Source: Nipponacmea schrenckii (lineage: Eukaryota > Mollusca > Gastropoda > Lottiidae). From it: DNA of 64,000 nucleotides. The notes beneath the pieces are model-generated. The model was not told the DNA's origin, searched no databases, and saw only the letters and a program-made list of their open reading frames with translations. Below, piece by piece: positions 12,301 to 22,755 of this stretch (position 1 is its first letter; each line of letters begins with the position of its first letter). A program made the position numbers and the translations under genes. Location: NCBI GenBank assembly GCA_030562195.1, contig JAUJPP010000012.1:3658001-3722000 (forward strand). Direction: 5' to 3'.

Positions 12301-13500
12301 ATGAAAATGACAGCTCTGAATCTTTATGTGTCAACCTGCCGTTATGTTTTGAAAGCAGATCCGAATGACCAATCAACATGGTCAGAATTGTATCGCTTCA
12401 TTCCTTACTTGAAGCAAATATTTGCTTGCTCTGTTTGTGGTAAAATTCTGCACAACCCAAAATGCCCATCTCACAATGTTTGTCAACATCACGTGTGTGC
12501 CGGTTGTCTTGGTGGAAAAATGCGCATAAAACCGCAGTGCAGCTGGTGTCGAGACACTACTGTTTTTGTGGACAGCTCAACAGTTCGCATCATGATAATG
12601 TGTTTTAGGAAACTGTGTGATTACATTTACAACTCTCCTATTGGAGTTCAATTGTTATCAGAATCTTCAAATAGCAAAGTTAATTCAAGTGAAAGAACAA
12701 ATTTATTATCTGTCATTCTGGAAGTTCGGGAGTTCAAGGATGACTTTTCGTTTCCAGATGTGAATCCATCATTTCTATTCCCACCAGTCATTAACCCTTG
12801 TCCTGTTAGTTTTAAAAAGGGAAAGAGTCCCAAGAAGACCCACCTTACAAATATAAAAACAAATTTGAATGACGCAAAAGTTGGAACTCCTTCACCTAGT
12901 CCGCCTGTTCTGACAAGATTTGACAATGAAATAGCTGTTAAAAATATTGACAATGATGATGATAACGAAGAAGCGTCAACGTCCAGTGATAAAATGACTG
13001 AAGATAGTCCAATTGACGTTGTTACCGTTAGTCCAGTTGAGAACAACTCTATCACTCCATTGCCTGTAATTGATAGTGGACCACCATGTCTTCAAAAAAT
13101 TAGACCTTCAGTTCTGAAAAAACCCAAAGTTCGGAACTTCCGGCCGATGCTAAAGAATGGAAATAGGAAGGGACAATTTAAAAAGTTAAGTGACATATAC
13201 AGTAAAAAGAACAAAGCTAAGATGATATCATTTGAGCCACCATGTAAGCGAACTCGAACTGCAAACAACTCGGATATACCAGCCAGAAAGATTTGTAAAT
13301 GTGCTCGAAATAACAAGCCAAATCGCTTGACATGTCTTGGACAAAGATGTCCATGTTACAGTGAGAAACGTGCTTGTGTTGGCTGCCTTTGTCGTGGATG
13401 TAGAAATCCAAGACACGAAACAGAGCCGCCTGACTCATTAGAAGTTGATACTACTTTCAAAGATAGTGGCTTTTCACTTGAAGTTTGCAATCGTAATTAA
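12301..13500 (+). CDS. MSL2: E3 ubiquitin-protein ligase MSL2
   Basis: Homologue of male-specific lethal 2, the RING E3 ligase and scaffold of the MSL histone H4K16 acetyltransferase complex. Numbering from the Met at 12307 (397 aa), the conserved N-terminal helix MTALNLYVSTCRYVLKADPN leads into a RING finger at about residues 41-81 (CSVCG ... CQHHVC ... CSWC). A Ser/Pro/Asp-rich linker follows, then a CXC domain near residues 325-367 (KICKCARN ... CLGQRCPC ... CVGCLCRGC). The frame is open upstream from 12205, but without an ATG before 12301; ATGs at 12301 and 12307 are both possible, and homology favours one of them. The coding region is uninterrupted. It is shorter than vertebrate MSL2 (about 577 aa), the difference lying in the linker. 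A polyadenylation signal lies 410 bp downstream. Confidence 0.95.
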   Translation: MKMTALNLYVSTCRYVLKADPNDQSTWSELYRFIPYLKQIFACSVCGKILHNPKCPSHNVCQHHVCAGCLGGKMRIKPQCSWCRDTTVFVDSSTVRIMIMCFRKLCDYIYNSPIGVQLLSESSNSKVNSSERTNLLSVILEVREFKDDFSFPDVNPSFLFPPVINPCPVSFKKGKSPKKTHLTNIKTNLNDAKVGTPSPSPPVLTRFDNEIAVKNIDNDDDNEEASTSSDKMTEDSPIDVVTVSPVENNSITPLPVIDSGPPCLQKIRPSVLKKPKVRNFRPMLKNGNRKGQFKKLSDIYSKKNKAKMISFEPPCKRTRTANNSDIPARKICKCARNNKPNRLTCLGQRCPCYSEKRACVGCLCRGCRNPRHETEPPDSLEVDTTFKDSGFSLEVCNRN

Positions 13501-13908
13501 CTTAAAATATCTGTGGTGGGCTGGTCCCAAATTGACTATACAGTTTGTCATGGATTATTTTTTGTAATATAAATAATTATTTCATTCATGTTAATTTTGT
13601 CAATCATGGAGTATATTCATCCCATACGATTATATATAATCATGGTTCTTACTTAATTCATTCTCATCTATTTATTTACATTTCATTTCAATATTTTTAA
13701 CTTGGCATTTTTTTCAGAAATTTTTAGGTTTTGGTAAAAGTTATTTAAAGAATGTGATCAAATTGGAACAAACAGAATTGTCTTTTAATGCTTTTCATTT
13801 GACTTGATTTATTATTGTGTGTCGCCTCATTGTTAGATTTGTTACTGTATAATATAGAATATTGCCACTGTTTTATTGTGGTGTATGAAATATTATGTTG
13901 TTTGTTTC

Positions 13909-13914
13909 AATAAA
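13909..13914 (+). terminator. AATAAA polyadenylation signal, MSL2
   Basis: AATAAA in TTTCAATAAACCTG, the first clean signal after the MSL2 stop, giving a 3' UTR of about 430 nt. Confidence 0.6.
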
Positions 13915-14519
13915 CCTGATAGAGATTACCTGTAATGTATGCAGTTTATTCCTTTAAAAACCCAGAACACAAAAATGTTATTTATTATCAGAGTTGTTTC
14001 CCTTGATGGATTTTGAAGAAATATTTTCATCTGTAATTCATATATGATTGAATATAATATGTCAGAATTTCTCATTAAGAAATTAACCCCCAAAAAATAA
14101 AATCTTTCACTTTACATTTCAAAACTCGGCATTCGCGAAGAAACGGTATTGAAATGTAAGTTAACTGTGTCTTTAGAATGTAGTTCTCTCCCTTGATTGA
14201 TAGTTTTATTATCCAAAATTGATTATCGATTTAATCTATTAGGGAGAGTTTACATACAATGGCCATTTTTATTTATTTATTATTTTGTGGTATTTTATAA
14301 TATCTGAATAAATGATTATTTTGGTCTATATAAAAATGATGAATTCGATGATCGAATTTTGGTTGTTAGATGTATTATAATGTTAGCATGGACTGTATCT
14401 TATAAAACACCCAATAACTTAAATGTAAACCTGTTATTACGGCCGAAAATGATCAAAATTTCATTATTAGATAGATACCAGGCCAACAGAAATCTTTGAA
14501 CTGGAAAGTGTAAGTAAGA

Positions 14520-14795
14520 ATGCCCAAATTCGTTCCGTATATGATACCGCTGAAGGCGCTTTTTGCTATAGTTACAGACCCTAAGAAATTTGTCTTGTTA
14601 ATTTCTCAAGCCTATAAATGGATTTTATTAGATAGAGCAGTTAATGGCCGGCCTGCATACCCAAACATTTGCCTCCTTATTGGCATTTTATGTTTAAAAT
14701 TTCATGATTCAGTATTTTATTATTGGAGAAAAATCGGAAAGAAAAGAATTGATTTGGTTATTCTTACACATACTGTAGGTCCAAAACCGTATTAA
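14520..14795 (+). CDS. Unrecognised 91-codon open frame
   Basis: An ATG-initiated frame encodes a 91-residue, hydrophobic and basic peptide (KFVPYMIPLKALFAIVTDPK near the start, FHDSVFYYWRKIGKKRIDLV near the end). I recognise no family. Composition is less biased than random AT-rich frames here, and a GTAAGT motif sits just before the ATG. There is no homology or expression evidence, so it may be chance. It could also be a remnant exon of a repeat. Confidence 0.25.
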   Translation: MPKFVPYMIPLKALFAIVTDPKKFVLLISQAYKWILLDRAVNGRPAYPNICLLIGILCLKFHDSVFYYWRKIGKKRIDLVILTHTVGPKPY

Positions 14796-14939
14796 AATCA
14801 CACTTTATACTTTCTTTGGAATAAACTAATGGGGCAAATTATCTTTTTAGGAAGGGGGTGCGGCAATTGGCTCCTTTTTACTAAATTGGCGCTGCCACTA
14901 CTAAGGAAAATGATACAAATCTAAGACTTTTTACAACCG

Positions 14940-15360
14940 TACCGGTAAGCGTCAAAACTCTATTTATGACGTTATCTCCCGCTAACCTTCCCATAAATCT
15001 TATAGCGTTGTCATAGGCAATGTCTATTATGGAAGACGTATCTTAAATAACTTGAAGGCTATTACAGAAATTCAACATTTTAAGGTAAGCACGCTTCACA
15101 GGTACTTCATTTTGATTTATTAATGTTCCCAATGACAAATAAAATAATATTTAATCTCAAAATTAACCATTGCTACGAAATTGAACACAGTAAATATCTG
15201 TTTAGCCATGCTTAAAATTTATTTACTTGCTTAGTAAAGCCACACTCACCTCTACCTAAACTTCTTCTTTAAGACATAGAGCACTTAAACTTATATATCA
15301 CCCAATTACAATAAAACAGTTAACATAAATTTGCATGAACATTCGTACACATGAAAATTA
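14940..15360 (+). repeat. Segment homologous to 22,560-24,130, with exon-like core 15,006-15,084
   Basis: This block aligns with a second copy near 22.6 kb. The core from CGTTGTCATAGGCAATGTC to CAACATTTTAAG is almost identical in both, and is followed in each by a splice-donor-like sequence (GTAAGC here at 15,085; GTGAGC at 22,738). Flanks are only loosely similar. Downstream, the AAGACATAGA(G/A)CACTTAA segment near 15,280 matches 24,050. The core holds only a very short open frame (ATGGAAGACGTATCTTAA), so it would be a noncoding first exon if transcribed. Confidence 0.7.
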
Positions 15361-15990
15361 TATCTTTCTTGAAGTAGTATCATACAGGGAGTTAAGCGTG
15401 TCTAAGTTCAAAATGTTTCTATGGGCTCATAGGCCTAGGCTTAGATGTAAACATTTGTTGGTTAAAGATTTCAGTTAAATGATGGAATTTCGAGTAAACC
15501 GATCTTAACTGGAACTTCCCACCATTTAATGTGATGCCGGTTTAAAGAATTTGAGGAAGGAAAGGGTGAAAAGTTCCAAACCTAACTGTGAAAAATCCGT
15601 CATTTTCATTATCTCTGTGTACCTTTATGCCTAGGCCTACACACATTTACCAGGGTGCTGCAAGACCTGGATTGCAGCCAAAAAGAAAATGCATGCAGCC
15701 ACCCTCTCATGTGCCAAATAGCTTGACAGATGAAGGGGTGAAAAATTCAGGAACTGCTTAAAATTGACACATGTCTTTACTATTTTCCACCTCTTATTCA
15801 AACTTCACACTTAATTCCAATATCGACCCTGTCCCATTTCACCTCTTATAATTTCATGGCTTCACAGTTATACCACTATTATTTTTTTTGTTGTTTGATG
15901 GAAAATTTTGCCTCTAGCTTTAAGCTACGAATCTATATGCACTTGTTTTTAAAAATACAAAACCATTTAAAAAAGTCCGATAGTATTATA
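15361..15990. other. No feature recognised
   Basis: AT-rich intergenic sequence with no convincing coding sequence or RNA gene. Nothing repetitive stands out until the minisatellite-related sequence begins near 15,995. Confidence 0.4.
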
Positions 15991-15994
15991 AAAA

Positions 15995-16375
15995 TTAAAT
16001 CCAACAATAAAACCTAAGGCCCATAGGACTATAGAATTAAAAAACAATACAATTTAAAACTGTAAAACCTATATATGACTATAAGTTAAGACAAAACTAA
16101 GACCCACAGGACTTGAAAACTAAGGCCCATAGATTTCTGGTATTAGCCCATTTACACACAGACGGTGCTGCTGTATTAGAGTTAGTCATTTATGTTGAAG
16201 GCATGTGAAGGCCTCCATATGGCTAGTGTTGTTCCTTTTTGATGATTTCAATGGCTAGGCTAGATTGATTGTGCCTGTAGTATTATAAAATACGACCAAA
16301 CTATAAAACTAAGACCAATGTAAACAATAAAACTAAGAATCACAGGACTATAATACTAAAACCTAACAGTTTTAT
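15995..16375 (-). repeat. Inverted-orientation copies of the 23-bp minisatellite
   Basis: Irregular copies of the reverse complement of the GGGTCTTAGTTTTATAG unit occur near 15,995-16,140 and 16,290-16,370 (for example ATAAAACTAAGACC). At about 16,375 the orientation flips to the forward unit, making a local inverted repeat around ACAGTTTTATAGTTAG. The stretch between the two clusters is unique. Confidence 0.75.
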
Positions 16376-16512
16376 AGTTAGTTTTATAGTCTCAAGGGTC
16401 TTAGTTTTATAGCCCCATGAGTCTTAGTTTTATAATCTCATGGGGCTTAGTTTTATAGCCCCATGGGTCTTATTTTTATAGTCCCATGGGCCCTATTTTT
16501 ATAGCCCCATCG
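16376..16512 (+). repeat. Short forward minisatellite array, 23-bp unit
   Basis: About six copies of GGGTCTTAGTTTTATAG plus a CCCCAT or TCTCAT tail. Same family as the large arrays at 17.9 and 20.0 kb. Confidence 0.88.
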
Positions 16513-16529
16513 ATAAATTGGTAGTTCCA

Positions 16530-17925
16530 TTATTTTGTACCAGTGGTCCGTTGGTGGAGCCAAGTGATTGGTATGCCGTTGGTTTCCAGGTAATCCGTCA
16601 ATGCCTTACGAGATGGTTTCAATTGGGTGTATTGAATGAGAAGGTGCGTCCTGGTGGCGATTTGTCCGCATCGGCATTTAATGGCACTGAACTTATGGTC
16701 TCGTAAGACTTGATTGGTGCGTAGTCTGGTTACCAGTTTGCAGATGGCTACAGTTGGATGGCTGATTTTCGTTTGGTTTTGTATCTTCGGATCAATCTGC
16801 TATCTATCGGTGTTGAGGTTCTTTAGTATGTCGGCCCATTTCTCGTAGATCTTCGAGGACGCGTGGCTACGAAATTCTTCCTATGAGAATTCTGTAGACT
16901 CGATATCCTCTAGACTCAAACTGTCCTTGGCAAGACGGTCAGCTTGTTCGTTTCTGGGATGAAAACTTGCGACGGGATCCATGATAGTTCAATCTGGTTG
17001 TTGTTATGGTTTGGTAGTTGTGGATCATACTTCGGATATCAGTTGGAATTTCTGACCTGTAATTAGAAAATTTGTTAGAAATAGATTGAAGGCAGATAAG
17101 ATTACGGCTTGATCCATATAGTTAAGGGATAGCCATGCTATGGCGTCCCTAATGTCGAGTAGTTCTGCAGTGAACATTGGAAGATGGTAACTTGATCGAG
17201 CTGGTGCTCTCTCAAGAGATCAATAGTTGCTTGTCCGTACGAGATACCCCGATTTATCTGGTTCTTTCCGACACGAGTGAATCTTCTGATGCTGGAATAC
17301 GTAGGACAGTTAACAGACAAATACTGAAGTTTTCCCAGAATGTGAGAGATAGTTCCTCCCTCTGAAGAAAAAGGGGTTTCTCTCCCACCTTATGAAGTAG
17401 TGCCTGATTCTTTGTACCGATAGCTGCCCTAGTTGCAATACTGAAGTTTTCACAGAATGTGAGAGTTAGTTCCTCCCTCTGAAGAAAAAGGGGTTTCTCT
17501 CCCACCTTATGAAGTAGCGCCTGATTCTTTGTACCGATAGCTGCCCTGGTTGCAATATGTATGGCTTTCATTTGGAGAGCGTCCAGTTTCTTCAGGGTGG
17601 TATTACAGGCTGTACCATAGGCAACCATAATCTATACCTGAGCGAACCAATGACCCGTACATCATCATTAAAGCTCCCAATGTGGTACCTGAAACATAAC
17701 GCATAACATTTAAGATTTTGTTGATCGATTACAAATATAGTAGATGTGTTTTTCCAACTAAGCTTATGGTCAAATTACATGCGAAGGAACTTTACTGTTT
17801 TCTCCTGCCTAATTTTCACTCCATTCAATCTTAGGACAATACCGTTGTGGTTTTGCCTGCCGCAGAGCATCCCGACGATTTTAGCTTCCGAAATAATGAG
17901 GCCCAGTCGTTTGTCAGTTTTAAAG
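16530..17925 (-). mobile_element. Decayed non-LTR retrotransposon: RT C-terminal part and RNase H, minus strand
   Basis: Read on the minus strand, 17,925 to about 17,250 encodes the end of a reverse transcriptase (LRLNGVKIRQEKTVKFL, FDHKLSWKN, then VAYGTACNTTLKKLDALQMK). Further down to about 16,900 are RNase H-like pieces (ELLDIRDAIAWLSLNY; IELSWIPS). This order fits I/Ingi/Jockey-type LINEs with an RNase H domain. Several stops and frame changes show it is dead. Inside it, a 39-codon segment containing GEKPLFLQREEL is tandemly repeated in frame (117-bp unit, about two copies here). Confidence 0.8.
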
Positions 17926-19192
17926 TTTCATGGGTCTAAGTTTTATAGCCCCATGTGTCTTAGTTTTAAAGTCTCATGTGTCTTAGTGTTATAGCTTCAT
18001 GGGTCTTAGTTTTAAAGGTTTATGGGTCTTAGTTTTATAGCCCAATGTGTCTTAGTTTTAAAGTCTTGTGGGTCTTAGTTTTATAGCCCAATGTGTCTCA
18101 GTTTTAAAGTCTTTTGGGTCTTAGTTTTATAGTCTTGTGGGTCTTAGTTTTATAGCCAAATGTGTCTTAGTTTTAAAGTCTCATGGGTCTTAGTTTTATA
18201 ACCCCATGGGTCTTAGTTTTATAGTCTCATGGGTCTGAGTTTTATAGCCCCATGTGTCTTAGTTTTCAAGTCTCATGGGTCTTAGTTTTATAGTTTCACG
18301 GGTCTAAGTTTGATAGCCCTATGGGTCTTAGTTTTATAGTTTCACGGGTCTTAGTTTTATAGCCCCACGGGTCTTAGTTTTGTAGTTTCATTGGTCTAAG
18401 TTTGATAGCCCCATGGTTCTTAATTTTAAAGGCCTATGGGTCTTCATTTTAGGGCCCTATGGGTCTTAGTTTTATAGATAGTCTCATGGTTCTTAGTTTT
18501 ATAGCTCCATGGGTCATATTTTTATAGTCTCATGGGTCTTAGTTTTATAGCCCATGGGTCTTAGTTTTACAGTCTCGTGGGTCTAAGTTTTATAGCCCCA
18601 TGGGTCTTAGTTTTAAAGGCTTATGGGTCTTAGTTTAATAGCCCCACGGGTCTTAGTTTTATAGTCTCGTGGGTCTCAGTTTTATAGCCCCATGGGTCTT
18701 AGTTTTAAAGGTTTATGGGTCTTAGTTTTATAGCCCATCGGTTTTACTTTCATAGTCTCGTGGGTCAAGTTTTATAGTATCGTGGGTCTTAGTTTTATAG
18801 CCCCATGGGTCTTAGTTTTATAGTCTCGTGGGTCTTAGTTTGATAGCCCCATGGGTATTAGTTTTATAGTAACATAATAACGTAATATAATACGCTCTTT
18901 GGCAGCATTGAATTTACATAATAAATTGGACAATAACTAAAAAATCATTTATTGAAAATCAAAATGCCAATGCTCACACCAAGTTTTATCGAAACCCATT
19001 GAAAATTACAGCTTCTTTTGCACCAAGAATACAATTTTGACGCAATTTTACTAAGTCAAGGGCAATAACTCAAAAACTGTTCATGGGAAAATCGTAAAAT
19101 TCAATCTTTACTGCCTTCAATTAAAAAACACACACCAAATTAAATCAAAAATCCATTTAAAATTGTAGCTTCTACTGCACCCACAATAAAAT
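17253..19192. repeat. Duplicated segment, copy A (LINE fragment + minisatellite + unique tail)
   Basis: The sequence from TATCTGGTTCTTTCCGACAC to the CACCCACAATAAAATT tail is repeated immediately after as copy B (19,193 to about 21,295), with near identity. Differences are scattered substitutions and changed copy numbers of the 117-bp and 23-bp repeats. This is a recent direct tandem duplication of about 2 kb. Confidence 0.92.
17925..18875 (+). repeat. 23-bp minisatellite array A, about 40 copies
   Basis: Tandem GGGTCTTAGTTTTATAG units with alternating tails (CCCCAT, TCTCAT, TTTCAC and similar). Variants alternate GTGTCTTAGTTTTAAAG and GGGTCTTAGTTTTATAG. The array directly abuts the LINE fragment. 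No coding potential. Confidence 0.95.
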
Positions 19193-21295
19193 TTATCTGG
19201 TTCTTTCCGACACGAGTGAATCTTCTGATGCTGGAATACGTAGGACAGTTAACAGACAAATACAAAAGTTTTCCCAGAATGTGAGAGATAGTTCCTCCCT
19301 CTGAAGAAAAAGGGGTTTCGCTCCCACCTTATGAAGTAGTGCCTGATTCTTTGTACCGATAGCTGCCCTAGTTGCAATACTGAAGTTTTCACAGAATGTG
19401 AGAGTTAGTTCCTCCCTCTGAAGAAAAAGGGGTTTCTCTCCCACCTTATGAAGTAGTGCCTGATTCTTTGTACCGATAGCTGCCCTAGTTGCAATACTGA
19501 AGTTTTCACAGAATGTGAGAGTTAGTTCCTCCCTCTGAAGAAAAAGGGGTTTCTCTCCCACCATATGAAGTAGTGCCTGATTCTTTGTACCGAGAATTTG
19601 TAGCTGCCCTGGTTGCAATATGTATGGCTTTCATTTGGAGAGCGTCCAGTTCCTTCAGGGTGGTATTACAGGCTGTACCATAGGCAACCATAATCTATAC
19701 CTGAGCGAACCAATAACCCGTACATCATCATTAAAGCTCCCAATGTGGTACCTGAAACATAACGCATAACATTTAAGATTTTGTTGATCGATTACAAATA
19801 TAGTAGATGTGTTTTTCCAACTAAGCTTATGGTCAAATTACATGCGAAGGAACTTTACTGTTTTCTCCTGCCTAACTTTCACACCATTCAATCTTAGGAC
19901 AATACCGTTGTGGTTCGTTCGCCTGCCGCAGAGCATCCCGACGATTTTAGCTTCCGAAATAATGAGGCCCAGTCGTTTGTCAGTTTTAAAGTTTCATGGG
20001 TCCAAGTTTTATAGCCCCATGTGTCTTAGTTTTAAAGTCTCGTGTGTCTTAGTGTTATAGCTTCATGGGTCTTAGTTTTAAAGGTTTATGGGTCTTAGTT
20101 TTATAGCCCAATGTGTCTTAGTTTTAAAGTCTTGTGGGTCTTAGTTTTATAGCCCAATGTGTCTCAGTTTTAAAGTCTTGTGGGTCTTAGTTTTATAGTC
20201 TTGTGGGTCTTAGTTTTATAGCCAAATGTGTCTTAGTTTTAAAGTCTCATGGGTCTTAGTTTTATAACCCCATGGGTCTTAGTTTTATAGTCTCATGGGT
20301 CTTAGTTTTATAGCCCCATGTGTCTTAGTTTTCAAGTCTCATGGGTCTTAGTTTTATAGTTTCACGGGTCTAAGTTTAATAGCCCAATGGGTCTTAGTTT
20401 TATAGTTTCACGGGTCTTAGTTTTATAGCCCCACGGGTCTTAGTTTTGTAGTTTCATTGGTCTAAGTTTGATAGCCCCATGGGTCTTAATTTTAAAGGCC
20501 TATGGGTCTTCGTTTTAGGGCCCTATGGGTCTTAGTTTTATAGATAGTCTCATGGTTCTTAGTTTTATAGCTCCATGGGTCATATTTTTATAGTCTCATG
20601 GGTCTTAGTTTTATAGCCCATGGGTCTTAGTTTTACAGTCTCGTGGGTCTAAGTTTTATAGCCCCATGGGTCTTAGTTTTAAAGGCTTATGGGTCTTAGT
20701 TTAATAGCCCCACGGGTCTTAGTTTTATAGTCTCGTGGGTCTCAGTTTTATAGCCCCATGGGTCTTAGTTTTAAAGGTTTATGGGTCTTAGTTTTATAGC
20801 CCATCGGTTTTACTTTCATAGTCTCGTGGGTCAAGTTTTATAGTATCGTGGGTCTTAGTTTTATAGCCCCATGGGTCTTAGTTTTATAGTTTCATGGGTC
20901 TTAGTTTGATAGCCTCATGGGTATTAGTTTTATAGTTTCATGGGTCTTAGTTTGATAGGACTAAGATAGCTTGCCAGGCAACGTAATATAATACGCTCTT
21001 TGGCAGCATTGAATTTACATAATAAATTGGACAATAACTAAAAAATCATTTATTGAAAATCAAAATGCCAATGTTCACACCAAGTTTTATCGAAACCCAT
21101 TGAAAATTACAGCTTCTTTTGCACCAAGAATACAATTTTGACGCAATTTTACTAAGTCAAGGGCAATAACTCAAAAACTGTTCATGGGAAAATCGTAAAA
21201 TTCAATCTTTACTGCCTTCAATTAAAAAACACACACCAAATTAAATCAAAATCCATTTAAAATTGTAGCTTCTACTGCACCCACAATAAAATTTT
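19193..21295. repeat. Duplicated segment, copy B
   Basis: Near-identical second copy of 17,253-19,192. It holds the LINE reverse transcriptase fragment (minus strand, 19,193 to about 19,990) with three or more 117-bp in-frame repeats, the minisatellite (19,990-20,960) and the same unique tail (20,980-21,290). One repeat carries a small insertion (GAGAATTTG near 19,592). Confidence 0.92.
19985..20960 (+). repeat. 23-bp minisatellite array B, about 42 copies
   Basis: Same unit order as array A through most of its length, so it arose with the larger duplication. The 3' end differs (extra TTTCATGGGTCTTAG units and a TAGGACTAAGATAGC ending). Confidence 0.95.
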
Positions 21296-21299
21296 GACC

Positions 21300-22560
21300 T
21301 GATATTACCAAGGCAATAACTCAACAACCGTTCATCGAAAAATCTTAAATCGAACTTGAACGCCGTTTTATCAAATCTAATTCTCATACCAAGTTTCAAC
21401 AAAATCCATTGAAAACTTTAGCTGCTATTTCACACACAATCAATTTTTGACCGGATTCACGGGCAAGGGCAAAGTCAAGTAGAGGTTGCCTAATATAGCA
21501 CGATACGTCCACTTTAAAGTATATTTCTGTTTAAACACAGGTTATTTTGGGCCCAATTCAAGATCTCATTAATATACTGTGTCATACCAAATGTCATTCA
21601 AATCAGACGAAAACTGTAGTCTCTATCATGTTCACAAGCTAATGTTGAATGCGTTTTGACAAAGTTCAGGGCAATAACTCAAAAATGTTCCCTGAAAAAG
21701 CGTCAATATCGAACTTGTTCAAGTTTTCATAAACAAAAATAATCACAACAACTTTCATTCAAATCAGATGAAAACCCTAGTCTCAATAGCCAATTTCGAC
21801 ACATTTTGACTTAGTTAGAGGCAATAATTCAAAACCATTCATCGAAAAAAATCGTCAATATAGAACTTGTATAAGATCTCGTCAATATAAATGATCAAAC
21901 CAAATTTTATTGAAATCCGAGTCTCTATTGCGTTCACAAGCCGATTGTGACGCGTTTGGACTACGTTAAGAGCAATAACACAAAAACCGCTCATCCAAAA
22001 ATCGATGATAATGAAATTGTCCAATATCTCATCAATATAATGATCACGGCCAATTTCATTCAAATCCGATGGAAACTGTAGTCTCTATCGTGTTCACAAG
22101 CCAATTGTGGACCGACTGACCGACAGTCGGACAAAGTTGACGACCATATACGACCACATTATAATATAAGCGTATAAAAATCGTTCATCGAAATATTGTC
22201 AAATTCGAACTTTACCCCCGTCTTATCACTCCGTGTGCTCAAACAAAGTTTATTAAAATCCATGGAAAATTGTAGCTTCTATTGTGTCAATTTGGGTAAT
22301 ACAAAACGCATAAAATTCAAAAATCGTTGTTTGTTTTCACCCCCCCTTCATTAAAATCTTTTTAAAATTTTTAATTTTGTTTTAAAATTTTAAATAGGAA
22401 AATTAAAAACCCCCCCTATTTCATTTAAAATTTTTTTAAATGTATAATGTATTATAAAATTATAAAGATTTATTTTTCAACTTTTTAATATAAAATTGAC
22501 GGACGGACCGACGGACAGGGACGACGACAATATTCGTCCACATATTCATGTGGGCGTATA
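21300..22560. repeat. Cluster of diverged ~150-200 bp dispersed repeats
   Basis: Four or more related segments. Each runs from a CAATAACTCAAAAACCGTTC-like phrase through TCATCAATATAA and CAAATCCGATGAAAACTGTAGTC to GTTCACAAGCCAATTG. The cluster ends with GGACGGACCGACGGACAGGG and a TGTGGGCGTATAAAAA tail, a phrase typical of molluscan repeats. A partial copy lies at 1,895-2,170. No coding potential. Confidence 0.8.
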
Positions 22561-22648
22561 AAAATTGGGCGCAAATCTATTTATAGCGTTTAGCGTCAAA
22601 ACCATTGTTATGACGTTACATGTTTATGCCTTCCCATAATTCTTACAA

Positions 22649-22737
22649 CGTTGTCATAGGCAATGTCTATTATGGAAGACGTATCTTAAATAACTTGAAG
22701 GCTATTACAGAAATTCAACATTTTAAGGTGAGCATGC
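22649..22737 (+). other. Second copy of the exon-like core, possible noncoding first exon of the giant gene
   Basis: Nearly identical to 15,006-15,084 and followed by GTGAGC, a plausible splice donor. The next credible acceptor on this strand is TTGATATTTCAG just before 25,328, where the giant gene's coding exon starts. I infer, without transcript evidence, that this and the 15-kb copy could be alternative 5' exons of that gene. Confidence 0.4.
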
Positions 22738-22755
22738 TTTACAGGTACTCAAATT

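Noticed and set aside
17746..20060. Two similar 82-83 codon plus-strand frames
   Set aside because: They are antisense to the LINE reverse transcriptase fragment, which reads convincingly on the minus strand.
15995..21000. CRISPR-like appearance of the regular 23-bp repeats
   Set aside because: The units are contiguous with no unique spacers and the context is a eukaryotic genome, so it is a minisatellite.
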